Position numbers and translations under genes: made by a program | Notes under the pieces: model-generated | What the model was told of the DNA's origin: nothing | Databases searched by the model: none | The model's input: the letters and a program-made list of their open reading frames with translations, nothing else | NCBI RefSeq assembly: GCF_016598615.1 | Contig: NZ_CP066831.1 | Location: 8,184,001 to 8,248,000, forward strand | Direction of reading: 5' to 3' | Source: Streptomyces liliifuscus | GTDB taxonomy: Bacteria > Actinomycetota > Actinomycetes > Streptomycetales > Streptomycetaceae | DNA: 64,000 nt | Part shown: in pieces, positions 22,766-31,034 of the stretch | Position numbering within the stretch: position 1 is the first letter of the stretch | Layout of the letters: each line of letters opens with the position of its first letter

Positions 22766-23986
22766 CTACAGGGCCTGGGCCGACGGCTTCACCATGCCGC
22801 GGACCGTGCGGGACTTGACGAAGTTGCCGAGGGCCGTCATCTCCCACTCGCCGGAGAACTGCTTGATGAGCTTGGCCATCATCACGCCGGTCTGCGGCTC
22901 CGCGGTCGTGAGGTCGAAGCGGACCAGCTCCTCGCCCGTGGCGGCGTCGAGGAGACGGCAGTAAGCCTTGGCGACCTCGGTGAACTTCTGGCCGGAGAAG
23001 GAGTTCACCGTGAAGACCAGGCCGGTGACCTCCTGGGGGAGACGGCCCAGGTCCACGACGATCACCTCGTCGTCACCGCCGCCCTCGCCCGTGAGGTTGT
23101 CGCCGGAGTGCTTGATCGCGCCGTTCACGATCGAGAGCTTGCCGAAGTAGCAGCTGTCGATGTGGTTGCGCTGCGGGCCGTACGCGATGACCGACGCGTC
23201 CAGGTCGATGTCCTTGCCGCGGTACGCCGGCTCCCAGCCGAGGCCCATCTTCACCTGGGAGAGGAACGGGCGGCCGCCCTTGACCAGGGACACGGTCTGG
23301 TTCTTCTGGAGGCTTACGCGGCCCTTGTCGAGGTTGATCTTCCCGGCGCCCGGGGCGGGGGCGGCGGGTGCCGCCGGGGGCGCGGGCGGTGCCGCCGGGG
23401 TGGTGACGGGCGGGGCCGGGGGCGCCACCGGGGTCTGGATCGTGGGGGCCGGCGGGGCGACCGGGGCCGCTGCCGGGGCCGCCGGCTCCTCCACCGTCAC
23501 GCCGAAGTCCGTGGCGATGCCCGCCAGGCCGTTCGAGTACCCCTGGCCGACCGCTCGGGCCTTCCACGCGCCGTTGCGCAGATAGACCTCGACGATCACC
23601 AGGGCCGTCTCCGAGCCGAGCTGGGGCGGGGTGAAGGAGGCCAGTACGGAGTTGTCGTCGGCGTTGCGGATCGTCGCCGTCGGCTCTACGCCCTGGAAGG
23701 TCTGGCCCGCGGCGTCCGGGCTCGCTGTGACGACGATCTTCTCGATGCCCGGGGGCACGGCCGTCGTGTCGACCGTGATCGAGTCGGGGCTGGTGCCGCC
23801 GCCGGAGCGGTACGTCACGCCCTGGCCGGTCGGCTGGTTGTAGAAGATGAAGTCGTCGTCGGAGCGCACCTTGCCGTCGGCGGTGAGCAGCAGGCCCGAT
23901 ACGTCGAGCCGCACCGGGGCGGCGACGTCCACCGTCACGCGGGTGACGGGGAGAGGGATGTTCGAGCCGGGGGTCATAGCTGTCAT
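22766..23986 (-). CDS. Two-domain TerD family protein
   Basis: 406 residues with two TerD domains joined by a long Pro/Ala linker. Domain 1 (residues 1-170) has VRLDVSGLLLTADGKVRSDDDFIFYNQP, PPGIEKIVVTASPD and FGVTVEEP. The linker (about 171-230) is rich in APP/TPA repeats. Domain 2 (about 230-406) has INLDKGRVSLQKNQTVSLVKGG, VKMGLGWEPAYRGKDIDLDASVIAY, HSGDNLTGEGGGDDEVIVVDLGRLP and FTVNSFSGQKF. The Asp-rich DDD and GDNLTGEGGGDDE loops are the calcium sites of TerD proteins. These act in general stress, tellurite resistance and surface signalling systems; the exact task is unknown. The start at ATG 23986 (MTAMTPGSN) is preferred; ATG 23977 is possible. No other ter genes are adjacent. Confidence 0.9.
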   Translation of the reverse strand: MTAMTPGSNIPLPVTRVTVDVAAPVRLDVSGLLLTADGKVRSDDDFIFYNQPTGQGVTYRSGGGTSPDSITVDTTAVPPGIEKIVVTASPDAAGQTFQGVEPTATIRNADDNSVLASFTPPQLGSETALVIVEVYLRNGAWKARAVGQGYSNGLAGIATDFGVTVEEPAAPAAAPVAPPAPTIQTPVAPPAPPVTTPAAPPAPPAAPAAPAPGAGKINLDKGRVSLQKNQTVSLVKGGRPFLSQVKMGLGWEPAYRGKDIDLDASVIAYGPQRNHIDSCYFGKLSIVNGAIKHSGDNLTGEGGGDDEVIVVDLGRLPQEVTGLVFTVNSFSGQKFTEVAKAYCRLLDAATGEELVRFDLTTAEPQTGVMMAKLIKQFSGEWEMTALGNFVKSRTVRGMVKPSAQAL

Positions 23987-24081
23987 GCCCCGTGAACGAC
24001 CGGGCCCGCTTTACCGTTCCCTTACCTGACCGCCAATTGGGTCAACGCGCGTCTGTGCAGGTCAGAGGCGGTCGTGGGCCG

Positions 24082-24303
24082 TCAGTGGCGGTTTCGGGGG
24101 TGGTTGCGGGCCGTTCGTTCGTTGCCCCGCTTGTAGTTGCCCGTCCAGCGGGCCATGACCAGTTGGGGGTCGCCGGATTCCACTTCCGCGAGGAACTGGG
24201 TGGCTCGGGGGCCGCGGAGGGTGGTGGCGGGGTGGGTTCCGTGGGTGATCTTCACCGTGCCGTCGGGGTGATGTGTGTAGGCGAAGCCGTGTGGGCGGGG
24301 CAT
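24082..24303 (-). CDS. Small conserved protein, 73 aa
   Basis: MPRPHGFAYTHHPDGTVKITH at the start and VMARWTGNYKRGNERTARN at the end match a family of small Streptomyces proteins of the pattern GFAY...DGTVxITHxGxxATxLRGxRAxxFLxxVE...MARxTGNYKRGNER. It is basic, has no membrane segment, and resembles a small nucleic-acid-binding protein, but no function is known. No ribosome site precedes the ATG at 24303, so translation may be leaderless. It sits between TerD and a composite intergenic repeat. Confidence 0.75.
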   Translation of the reverse strand: MPRPHGFAYTHHPDGTVKITHGTHPATTLRGPRATQFLAEVESGDPQLVMARWTGNYKRGNERTARNHPRNRH

Positions 24304-24343
24304 GGGGGGATGGTAGGTCGGCGGGGTGGCCGGCCCAAGGGTT

Positions 24344-24553
24344 TTTCGCCCCCGCCGCCCCTACCCATTCCCGTCCCTGACTCAGGGGCTACGCCCCCGA
24401 ACCCCCAAAAGACTGCGCAGTTCCCCGCGCCCCTTAAAGGGGCGCGGGGAACTGCGCGATCAGCCACAACGCACCCGCACCCGAAATCGCTGCGGACGGG
24501 GTCTGGGGCGGAGCCCCAGGGGATGGGAATGGGTAGGGGCGGCGGGGGCGAAA
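24344..24553. repeat. Composite nested inverted repeat with a REP-like core
   Basis: Outer arms 24344-24372 and 24525-24553 are a perfect 29-bp inverted repeat (left arm begins TTTCGCCCCCGCC). Nested inside, 24415-24457 is a palindrome with 21-bp arms whose left side begins GCGCAGTTCCCCGCGCCCC. The same core recurs at 33181, 49720 and 62995. It lies between two genes on the minus strand and probably also terminates transcription. Confidence 0.8.
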
Positions 24554-24558
24554 TCCTC

Positions 24559-25548
24559 CTACGGGACCACCACGATCTTTCGGCCGACGCCCGAGGCGAA
24601 CTGGTCCAGGGCCTGGGGGTACTGGTCGAGCGGCAGGCGGTCGCTGATGAAGATGTCCGGGTCCAGGACACCTGTCGCGAACAGCTCCGCCGCCCGCTCG
24701 AAGCTATGGAGAACGGCCATCGAGCCGGTGATGGTGATCTCCTGGTTGTAGATGCGGTACGGGTCGATCGTGACCCGCGTCGCATAGTCGGCCACGCCGA
24801 ACTGAAGGAACGTGCCGGCCTTGGCGACCCGCTCGAGCCCGTCCTGGATCGCCGCCGCGTTGCCCGTGGCGTCGACGACGAGGTCCCACCCCTGCGGCCG
24901 GTCCAGCTCGTCGGCCCCGGTGGCGGTCGCCGAGACACCGAGCCGCTCGGCCGTGGCGAGCCGCTGCGGATTGATGTCGACCACGTCGACGCTCGCCGCA
25001 CCCGTCCGCTTCGCCAGTTCCAGCATCATCAGGCCCATGGTTCCGGAGCCGTAGATCAGGACGTGGGCGCCCAGCCGGGAGTTCAGCACGTCGTAGCCGC
25101 GGACCGCGCAGGAGAGGGGCTCGACCAGGGCCGCGTCCTGGGTACGGATGTGATCGGGGAGCTTGACGCAGTTCGCCACGGGGGCCACGGCGTACTGGGC
25201 CGCGCCGCCCGCCGTCGTCACGCCGATCGCCGCCCACCGCTCGCAGAGGTTGTTGTGGCCCGTACGGCAGAACCGGCACTCGTAGCAGTAGAGGGAGGGG
25301 TCCACGGCCACCCGGTCGCCGAGCGACAGCTCGGTGACCTGGGTGCCCACCCCGACCACCTCGCCCGCGAACTCGTGGCCCGGCACGATGGGCAGCTTGG
25401 GCGCGAACTCGCCCTGGAGGATGTGCAGATCGGTGCCGCACAGGCCGCAGGCGGCGACCTCGACGACGACCTCGCGGGGGCCCGGCGTCGGGTCCGGGAC
25501 CTCGGCCACGACGGCACGGCCCACGGACTCGATGACTGCGGCCTTCAT
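24559..25548 (-). CDS. Zinc-dependent medium-chain dehydrogenase (polyol/sugar type)
   Basis: 329 residues; the ATG at 25548 overlaps the permease stop as ATGA. Catalytic zinc ligands are Cys37 (CGLCGTD) and His58-Glu59 (PGHEF). Structural zinc ligands are Cys88, 91, 94 and 102 (CYECRFCRTGHNNLC). The Rossmann motif is GSGTMG, followed by VDVVDINPQR, where the Asp suggests NAD preference. It is most like sorbitol, threonine or galactitol dehydrogenases. Being the last gene of an ABC importer operon, it probably oxidises the imported polyol or sugar to a ketose or lactone. The exact substrate is not readable. Confidence 0.88.
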   Translation of the reverse strand: MKAAVIESVGRAVVAEVPDPTPGPREVVVEVAACGLCGTDLHILQGEFAPKLPIVPGHEFAGEVVGVGTQVTELSLGDRVAVDPSLYCYECRFCRTGHNNLCERWAAIGVTTAGGAAQYAVAPVANCVKLPDHIRTQDAALVEPLSCAVRGYDVLNSRLGAHVLIYGSGTMGLMMLELAKRTGAASVDVVDINPQRLATAERLGVSATATGADELDRPQGWDLVVDATGNAAAIQDGLERVAKAGTFLQFGVADYATRVTIDPYRIYNQEITITGSMAVLHSFERAAELFATGVLDPDIFISDRLPLDQYPQALDQFASGVGRKIVVVP

Positions 25549-26426
25549 TTCACGGCTCCCAACGACAGGCCCTGGACCAGTTTGTCCTGGGCGGCGAACC
25601 CCGCGGCGAGCACCGGCAGGGAGATGACGAGCGACGCGGCGCACACCTTCGCCAGGAACAGGCCCTGGCTGGTGATGAAGCCGGTGAGGAAGACGGGGGC
25701 CGTCTCCGCCACCACGCCCGTGAGCACCCGGGCGAACAGCAGCTCGTTCCAGCTGAAGATGAAGCAGATCAGGGCTGTGGCCGCGATGCCCGGCAGGGCG
25801 ATGGGGGCCACGACCCGCGCGAGGATCGTGGGCAGTTTCGCGCCGTCGATCTGCGCCGCCTCGATGATCGCCACCGGGACCTCGGAGAGGAACGACTGCA
25901 TCATCCAGACCGCGATCGGCAGGTTCATCGAGGTGTAGAGGATGACCAGGAGCCAGATGTTGTCCAGCATTCCCGTGTTCTTCGCGAAGAGGTAGATCGG
26001 CAGGAGGCCCGCCACCACCGGGAGCATCTTCGTGGAGAGGAAGAAGAACAGGACGTCGGTCCACTTCTTCACCGGGCGGATCGAGAGCGCGTAGGCCGCG
26101 GGAAGTGCCAGGACGAGGACGAGGAGCGTCGACGTCAGCGATGCCACCGTCGAGTTGATCAGCGACGGCCAGGGGCTCGCCCCGCCGCCCGTGCCGAAGA
26201 ACTCGCGGTAGCCGTCGAGGGTGAGCGCGGCCCCGAAGGACGGCGGATTGGTCGCCGCGTCCTCCTCGGAGTGGAAGGACGTCAGGGCCATCCAGGCGAT
26301 GGGCAGGAAGAAGACGATTCCGGCCAGCCAGGCGACCAGGCCGAGGCCCCTTCCCCTGGGGCGGCGGGGGCCGGGGTTGCCGGCTTCGGTACTACGGGGA
26401 CGTACACGGATCGCGGTGGCGCTCAT
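25545..26426 (-). CDS. ABC transporter permease (MalG-like)
   Basis: 293 residues with six transmembrane helices (first: LGLVAWLAGIVFFLPIAWMALTSF). The EAA loop is VAIIEAAQIDGAKLPTILARVVAP. The N-terminal extension is basic. Starts inside the stop region of the other permease and ends with an ATGA overlap to the dehydrogenase. The ALTLDGYREFF and SWNELLFARVL motifs resemble sorbitol/mannitol-type (SmoG) permeases. Confidence 0.92.
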   Translation of the reverse strand: MSATAIRVRPRSTEAGNPGPRRPRGRGLGLVAWLAGIVFFLPIAWMALTSFHSEEDAATNPPSFGAALTLDGYREFFGTGGGASPWPSLINSTVASLTSTLLVLVLALPAAYALSIRPVKKWTDVLFFFLSTKMLPVVAGLLPIYLFAKNTGMLDNIWLLVILYTSMNLPIAVWMMQSFLSEVPVAIIEAAQIDGAKLPTILARVVAPIALPGIAATALICFIFSWNELLFARVLTGVVAETAPVFLTGFITSQGLFLAKVCAASLVISLPVLAAGFAAQDKLVQGLSLGAVK

Positions 26427-27361
26427 GCGCGGCCCACCTCCTCGCGGAACAGGGACGAGACCACGCGCAGCGCGAAGGTCGCGATGATGATCGAGCCGAT
26501 GACGACCAGGACGCCGGCCGCGGAGGCGAGGCCGTTCTCATGGGCCTGGTAGAAGCTCTGGTAGACGGTGTAGGGCAGGTTCGCGGTGCCCAGGCCGCCG
26601 GATGTGATGGTGAAGACCGCGTCGAAGTTCTGGACGATGTAGATCGAGCCCAGCAGGGCGCCCAGTTCGAGGTAGCGGCGCAGGTGGGGCAGGGTCAGAT
26701 AGCGGAAGACCTGCCAGTCGCTCGCGCCGTCGACCTTCGCGGCCTCGATCTGCTGGTGGTCGCGGCTCTGCAGTCCTGCCAGCAGGATCAGCATCATGAA
26801 GGGCGTCCACTGCCAGACGAGGGACATCTCGACGGCGAGCAGCGGGGTGTTGGAGATCCAGTCCGGCTCTGGTCCGCCCACATAGTGCAACAACCCATTG
26901 AGCAGGCCGTATTCGGGGTTGTAGAGCACATGCTTCCAGAGCAGGGCCGCCGCCACGGGCACCACCAGGAAGGGCGCGATCAGGAGCGTACGGACCACAC
27001 CGCGGCCCCGGAACTTCCGGTCCAGGAGGAGGGCGAGGCCCAGGCCCAGGATGAGGCTGGCCAGGACGACGGTGACCGTCAGCAGGATGGTCGTCCAGAC
27101 CGACTTGCGCAGGGCCGCGTCGGTGAGGACCTCGGAGTAGTTGCCGAAGCCGGTGAAGCTCCGGGCGTCCGGGTAGAGGGAGTTCCAGTCGAAGAAGGAG
27201 ATCACCAGCGTGGCCACGAAGGGGAGCTGGGTCACGGCGACCATGAAGATCAGGGCGGGGAGGAGCGGGGCCCGGGTCGCCCAGGCGCGCATGCGGCCCG
27301 AGGGACGCTTCTCGGTGCGTACGGATGGTGCGGCTACTGGAGCCGTTGTCGTGGCGGTCAT
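26423..27361 (-). CDS. ABC transporter permease (MalF-like)
   Basis: 312 residues from the ATG at 27361, which overlaps the binding-protein stop as ATGA. Six transmembrane helices (first: APLLPALIFMVAVTQLPFVATLVISFF). The EAA loop is HQQIEAAKVDGASDWQVFRYLTLP. The motif FFDWNSLYPDARSFTGFGNY is typical of sorbitol/mannitol CUT1 permeases. It forms the channel with the following permease. Confidence 0.92.
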   Translation of the reverse strand: MTATTTAPVAAPSVRTEKRPSGRMRAWATRAPLLPALIFMVAVTQLPFVATLVISFFDWNSLYPDARSFTGFGNYSEVLTDAALRKSVWTTILLTVTVVLASLILGLGLALLLDRKFRGRGVVRTLLIAPFLVVPVAAALLWKHVLYNPEYGLLNGLLHYVGGPEPDWISNTPLLAVEMSLVWQWTPFMMLILLAGLQSRDHQQIEAAKVDGASDWQVFRYLTLPHLRRYLELGALLGSIYIVQNFDAVFTITSGGLGTANLPYTVYQSFYQAHENGLASAAGVLVVIGSIIIATFALRVVSSLFREEVGRA

Positions 27362-28728
27362 CGTCCCTCGTACTCCTCGGCGATCTCCTCGGCCAGCTTC
27401 TGGGACTTGTTCAGGGCCGACTCGACGGACTGGCGTCCGGCGATGGCCGCGCTGATCTCCTGCGAGACCTTGGTGCCGAGATCGGTGAACTCGGGGATAC
27501 CGACGAACTGGATGCCGGGCGCGGGCCGCGGCTGCACGCCGGGGTCGGTGGGCCGGGCGCCCTCGATGGCCTCCTTGGTCATCTCCTGGAACGCGCCGGC
27601 CTCCTTGCGGTAGTCGGCGTTGGTGTATGTGGAGGCGCGCTTGCCGGCCGGGACGTTGGACCAGCCGATCTCGTCGCCCACCAACTGCTCGTACTCCTTG
27701 CTGGACGCCCAGGAGACGAACTTCCAGGCCTTGTCGGGGTTCCGGGACGCGTCCTGGATGCCCCAGGCCCAGGTGTAGAGCCAGCCGGAGGACTCGGTCT
27801 TCTCGACGGGCGCCGGCACGTAGCCGATCTTGCCCTTGACCGGGGACTTGGCGGACTCCAGGGAACCGGCCGCTGACGTGGCGTCGTACCACATGGCGAC
27901 CTTGCCCTGGGTCATGTTGTTGAGGCACTCGGCGAAGCCGGCCTGGGGTGCGCCTGCCTCGCCGTGGTCGCGGACGAGGTCCACGTAGAACTTCACCGCC
28001 CGTTCCCACTCGGGGGAGTCGAGCCGCGCCTTCCAGCTCTTGTCGAACCAGGTGCCGCCGAAGGTGTTCACGACCGTGGTGAGCGGGGCCATGACCTCGC
28101 CCCAGCCGGGCAGGCCGCGCAGACAGATGCCCTTCATGCCCGACTCGGCACCGTCGGCCTTGGCCGCGAGGTCGGCCACCTGGGTCCAGGTCGGTCGCTC
28201 GGGCATGGTGAGGCCCTTCGCCTCGAACACGTCCTTGCGGTACATCAGGAAGGACGACTCGCCGTAGAAGGGCTGTCCGTAGAGCTTGCCGTCGTCCGCG
28301 GTGAGGGACTGGCGCATGGGCTTGAGGACGTCCTGCTCGTCGTAGGCCGGGTCCTTGGCGACGTACGAGTCCATCTCGTGCAGCCAGTCGTTCTTGGCGT
28401 AGATCGGTATCTCGTAGTTGGACAGGGTGGCGACGTCGTACTGGCCGGCCTGGTTGGCGAAGTCCTGGCTGATCTTGTCGCGGACGTCGTTCTCCGGCAG
28501 CACGGTGAAGTTCACCTTGATGCCGGTCTCCTTGGTGAAGTGGGCGGCGGTGAGCTTCTGCAGCTCCACCATCTGCGGGTTGTTGACCATGAGGACGTTG
28601 ATGGAGTTGCCACCTGAGCCCGCTCCGCCCGCTCCGGCCCAGCAACCGGAGAGCAGCGGGGCGAGCAGCGTCCCTGCGGCGACCGCGACGAGCGTCGCGC
28701 GCGGCCTCCGTCGGCTCTGGGTTCGCAT
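27358..28728 (-). CDS. ABC transporter solute-binding lipoprotein
   Basis: 456 residues, preceded by AGGAGCG. Signal peptide with lipobox LSGC, lipidated at Cys29. The mature region has NSINVLMVNNPQMVELQKLTAAHFTKETGIKVNFTVLPENDVRDKISQDFA and later YGESSFLMYRKDVFEAKGL, WLYTWAWGIQDASRNPDKAWKFVSWASSKEYEQLV, features of sorbitol/mannitol-binding CUT1 proteins. It leads a four-gene operon with two permeases and a zinc dehydrogenase and no ATPase. It probably imports a polyol or related sugar, controlled by the DeoR gene just upstream. Confidence 0.92.
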   Translation of the reverse strand: MRTQSRRRPRATLVAVAAGTLLAPLLSGCWAGAGGAGSGGNSINVLMVNNPQMVELQKLTAAHFTKETGIKVNFTVLPENDVRDKISQDFANQAGQYDVATLSNYEIPIYAKNDWLHEMDSYVAKDPAYDEQDVLKPMRQSLTADDGKLYGQPFYGESSFLMYRKDVFEAKGLTMPERPTWTQVADLAAKADGAESGMKGICLRGLPGWGEVMAPLTTVVNTFGGTWFDKSWKARLDSPEWERAVKFYVDLVRDHGEAGAPQAGFAECLNNMTQGKVAMWYDATSAAGSLESAKSPVKGKIGYVPAPVEKTESSGWLYTWAWGIQDASRNPDKAWKFVSWASSKEYEQLVGDEIGWSNVPAGKRASTYTNADYRKEAGAFQEMTKEAIEGARPTDPGVQPRPAPGIQFVGIPEFTDLGTKVSQEISAAIAGRQSVESALNKSQKLAEEIAEEYEGR

Positions 28729-28741
28729 GGATCGCTCCTGG

Positions 28742-28755
28742 ATGTATCAGTACAT
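28742..28755. promoter_or_regulatory. Candidate operator of the importer operon
   Basis: ATGTA-TCAG-TACAT, a perfect 5-bp dyad within AT-rich sequence just 14 bases upstream of the binding-protein ATG and downstream of the DeoR gene on the same strand. Confidence 0.4.
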
Positions 28756-28841
28756 ATGGGATGAAGCAGGGGAGTGTGATGCCTCTGTAGTGGGTCAGTT
28801 GGTTTTTCGAACTCTGTGGGGACCGGGGTGCGGTCTCTGTT

Positions 28842-29612
28842 TCAGACCCGGATGACCTGGGGGCCCTGCATCGAGTAGCGGTGGGCCTCGGACGTGGGCA
28901 GGAGGGTGCTGGTGACGATCGCCTCCAGTGCACTGATCTCCGCGAACCGGCAGAAGCTCACGGCGCCGAACTTGGTGTGCACCCCCGCGAACACCGTGCG
29001 CCGGGCTGCCCGGATGGCCTGTGACTTGACCTCGCTGACGGCCGGGTCCGGGGTGGTGAGGCCGTGTTCGCGCGAGATGCCGTTGGCTCCGATGAACGCC
29101 AGGTCGATGACGAACCCGGCGAGCATCTTCGTCGTCCAGTGGTCGACGGTCGCGAGGGTGCCGGGCCTGACCCGGCCGCCGAGCAGCAGCACCGTCGTGT
29201 TGTCGGCCTCGGCGAGCGCTCCCGCCGTGGCCAGGGACGCGGTGACCACGGTCAGCGGCCGGTCCCTGGGCAGTGATTCGGCGATGAGCTGAGGGGTGAA
29301 CCCCTCGTCGACGAAGACCGTCTCGGCGTCCCCGAGCAGCTCGGCCGCGGCGGCCGCGATCCGGCGCTTCTCGGGCACATGGCTGGTGGCGCGGAAGGCG
29401 AGCGTCGTCTCGAAGCCGGCGCTCTCCACCGGATAGGCGCCGCCGTGCGTGCGGCGGACGAGTCCGTGGTCCTCCAGGGCGCGCAGATCCCGTCGTACGG
29501 TCTCCTTGGCGACGCCCAGCTCGGCGGCGAGCTCGTTCACGTCGACGGCGCCGGTGCGGCGGGCGCTCTTCACGATCTCCCGCTGACGTTCTTCCGCGCT
29601 CATGCCCGACAC
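28842..29612 (-). CDS. DeoR/GlpR-family transcriptional regulator
   Basis: 256 residues from GTG 29612 (after GGAGA); ATG 29603 is an alternative. N-terminal DeoR HTH: ERQREIVKSARRTGAVDVNELAAELGVAKETVRRDLRALEDHGLVRRTHGGA. The sugar-phosphate sensor domain (DeoRC) has VFVDEGFTPQLIAESL, VVTASLATAGALAEADNTTVLLLGGRV and FIGANGISREHGLTTPDPAVSEVK. Such repressors respond to a phosphorylated sugar. It reads in the same direction as, and 113 bases before, the polyol-type importer operon, which is its probable target. Confidence 0.9.
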   Translation of the reverse strand: MSGMSAEERQREIVKSARRTGAVDVNELAAELGVAKETVRRDLRALEDHGLVRRTHGGAYPVESAGFETTLAFRATSHVPEKRRIAAAAAELLGDAETVFVDEGFTPQLIAESLPRDRPLTVVTASLATAGALAEADNTTVLLLGGRVRPGTLATVDHWTTKMLAGFVIDLAFIGANGISREHGLTTPDPAVSEVKSQAIRAARRTVFAGVHTKFGAVSFCRFAEISALEAIVTSTLLPTSEAHRYSMQGPQVIRV

Positions 29613-29791
29613 CCGCTCTCCGTGCTCACTGCCCGTTCGGGCCCGGTGGGGCCCATGGGGGAAGTTCTACAGCGGGTACGCGCCACTGACCAGGTCTGTT
29701 GCGGGCCCGATGGCGCCCGTATGTGACCGTAACGAGCGACGGCTGCCCGTGCCGGACCTGCGGTGGAGCGGAATTCGGGCAGTGGGCATGC

Positions 29792-29821
29792 CCGAACGGC
29801 GGGACGGGCGGGCCCGTTCGG
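29792..29821. other. Dyad in the 315-base interval 29613-29927
   Basis: CCGAACGG (29792-29799) and CCGTTCGG (29814-29821) form an 8-bp hairpin, probably terminating the uronate dehydrogenase transcript, whose stop codon lies 106 bases away. I see no gene in the interval. Confidence 0.4.
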
Positions 29822-29927
29822 TGCCCGCTCGCCCCGTGAGGCGGTCCGTGCGCGGTGGCCGGACGGGTCGGCGGTGGCGGATGTGGCCGGACGGCAACCC
29901 CGGCCCGTGTCCGCGCGTACGCGTGTG

Positions 29928-30752
29928 TCAGTACGGCCAGACCGGCGGGTTGGTCACGAAGTGGCCGCCCAGACGGGTGTGGTCCGGGTTCCGCGGATCC
30001 AGCTCGCCCTGCTCGGCGATCAGCTTCTCGGCGTACTGCTCGGAGTCGTCCTGCGGCTCGTAGCCGAGGCCCCGGGCGGTGGTCAGGTCCCACCACAGGC
30101 GGGTGTTCGCGGAGGAGCCGTAGACGACGGTGTGCCCGACGTCCTCGGCGGTCAGGGCCGCGTGGAAGAGGCGGGCACCGTCGCCGGGGCTCATCCAGAC
30201 CGAGAGCATGCGCACGCTGGTCGGCTCCATGAAGCAGGAGCCGATCCGCACGGAGACGGTCTCCAGGCCGTGCTTGTCCCAGTAGAACTGCGCCAGGTCC
30301 TCGCCGAACGACTTCGACAGTCCGTAGAAGGTGTCCGGGCGGCGCGGGGTGTCGATGGGGATGAGCGTTTCCGGGGCGTGCGGCGCCTCGCCCTCGGGGT
30401 GCGGGGCGAAGCCGACCGCGTGGTTGGAGGAGGCGAAGACGATGCGCCGGACGCCCTCCTCGCGCGCCGCCTCGTACAGGTTGTAGGTGCCCTCGATGTT
30501 CGCCTTGAGGATCTTCTCGAAGGTGGACTCCAGGGATATGCCCGCGAGGTGGATGATCGCGTCCACGCCCCGCACGGCCTCGCGCAGGGCCTCCTTGTCG
30601 CCGAGGTCCGCGGTGACCGCGCCCGGCTCGCCGTCGATCGGGAGCAGATCCAGGAGCCGCAGCTCGTAGCCGTAGGCGGGCAGCAGTCCTCGCATCAGGG
30701 TGCCGAGACCGCCTGCGGCGCCGGTGAGCAGAACGGTGCGGGGAGCGGGCAT
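29928..30752 (-). CDS. udh: Uronate dehydrogenase (NAD-dependent, extended SDR)
   Basis: 274 residues, the size of Agrobacterium Udh, and with its diagnostic motifs. These are TGAAGGLG at 10-17, LLDLLPID, DAIIHLAGISLESTFEKILKANIEGTYNLYEAAR, FASSNHAVGF (Ser110/Asn111/His112 region), YGLSK with Tyr143 and Lys147, VRIGSCFMEP, RMLSVWMS, and WWDLTTARGLGYEPQDD. Udh oxidises galacturonate or glucuronate to the aldaro-lactone, the first step of the oxidative uronate route. The divergent neighbour is KdgD, a later step of the same route, and pectinases follow downstream, so galacturonate from pectin is the likely substrate. Galactarate dehydratase is not adjacent; the IlvD-like gene at 38272 or a gene elsewhere may fill the gap. 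Confidence 0.88.
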   Translation of the reverse strand: MPAPRTVLLTGAAGGLGTLMRGLLPAYGYELRLLDLLPIDGEPGAVTADLGDKEALREAVRGVDAIIHLAGISLESTFEKILKANIEGTYNLYEAAREEGVRRIVFASSNHAVGFAPHPEGEAPHAPETLIPIDTPRRPDTFYGLSKSFGEDLAQFYWDKHGLETVSVRIGSCFMEPTSVRMLSVWMSPGDGARLFHAALTAEDVGHTVVYGSSANTRLWWDLTTARGLGYEPQDDSEQYAEKLIAEQGELDPRNPDHTRLGGHFVTNPPVWPY

Positions 30753-30921
30753 CCTCGGGTCTCCTTGAATCGATAGCCGTCACCGTGTACGGCATTCACA
30801 TCCGTGGACACGCTAGGGATCGTCGACGGACCGCGTCAAGTGTCGCGCGGAGTGGTGAAATCCGCTCCCCTTCCGTGCTCTTTCTGCTCCCTTGTTGCTC
30901 CCGCAATGCATGCCGGTCCGC

Positions 30922-30951
30922 TTGACCGCCCCCAAGAGGGCGCCTTAGCGT
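30922..30951 (+). promoter_or_regulatory. Candidate promoter of the kdgD operon
   Basis: TTGACC (30922-30927), 18-bp spacer, TAGCGT (30946-30951), followed by an approximately 78-base leader before the kdgD GTG. The 282-base udh-kdgD intergenic region otherwise shows no clear operator. Confidence 0.5.
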
Positions 30952-31034
30952 GGAAGTGTTCAGGGATATGGACATGGATCAGAAACGTGCACGAGTCGGC
31001 GTGTGCGTGCATGCTCATGCTCTAGGGAGAGCCC

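Noticed and set aside
26423..28933. 836-codon frame covering the permease and the binding-protein gene
   Set aside because: Only the part from ATG 27361 is the permease; the rest is an out-of-frame shadow of the binding-protein gene.
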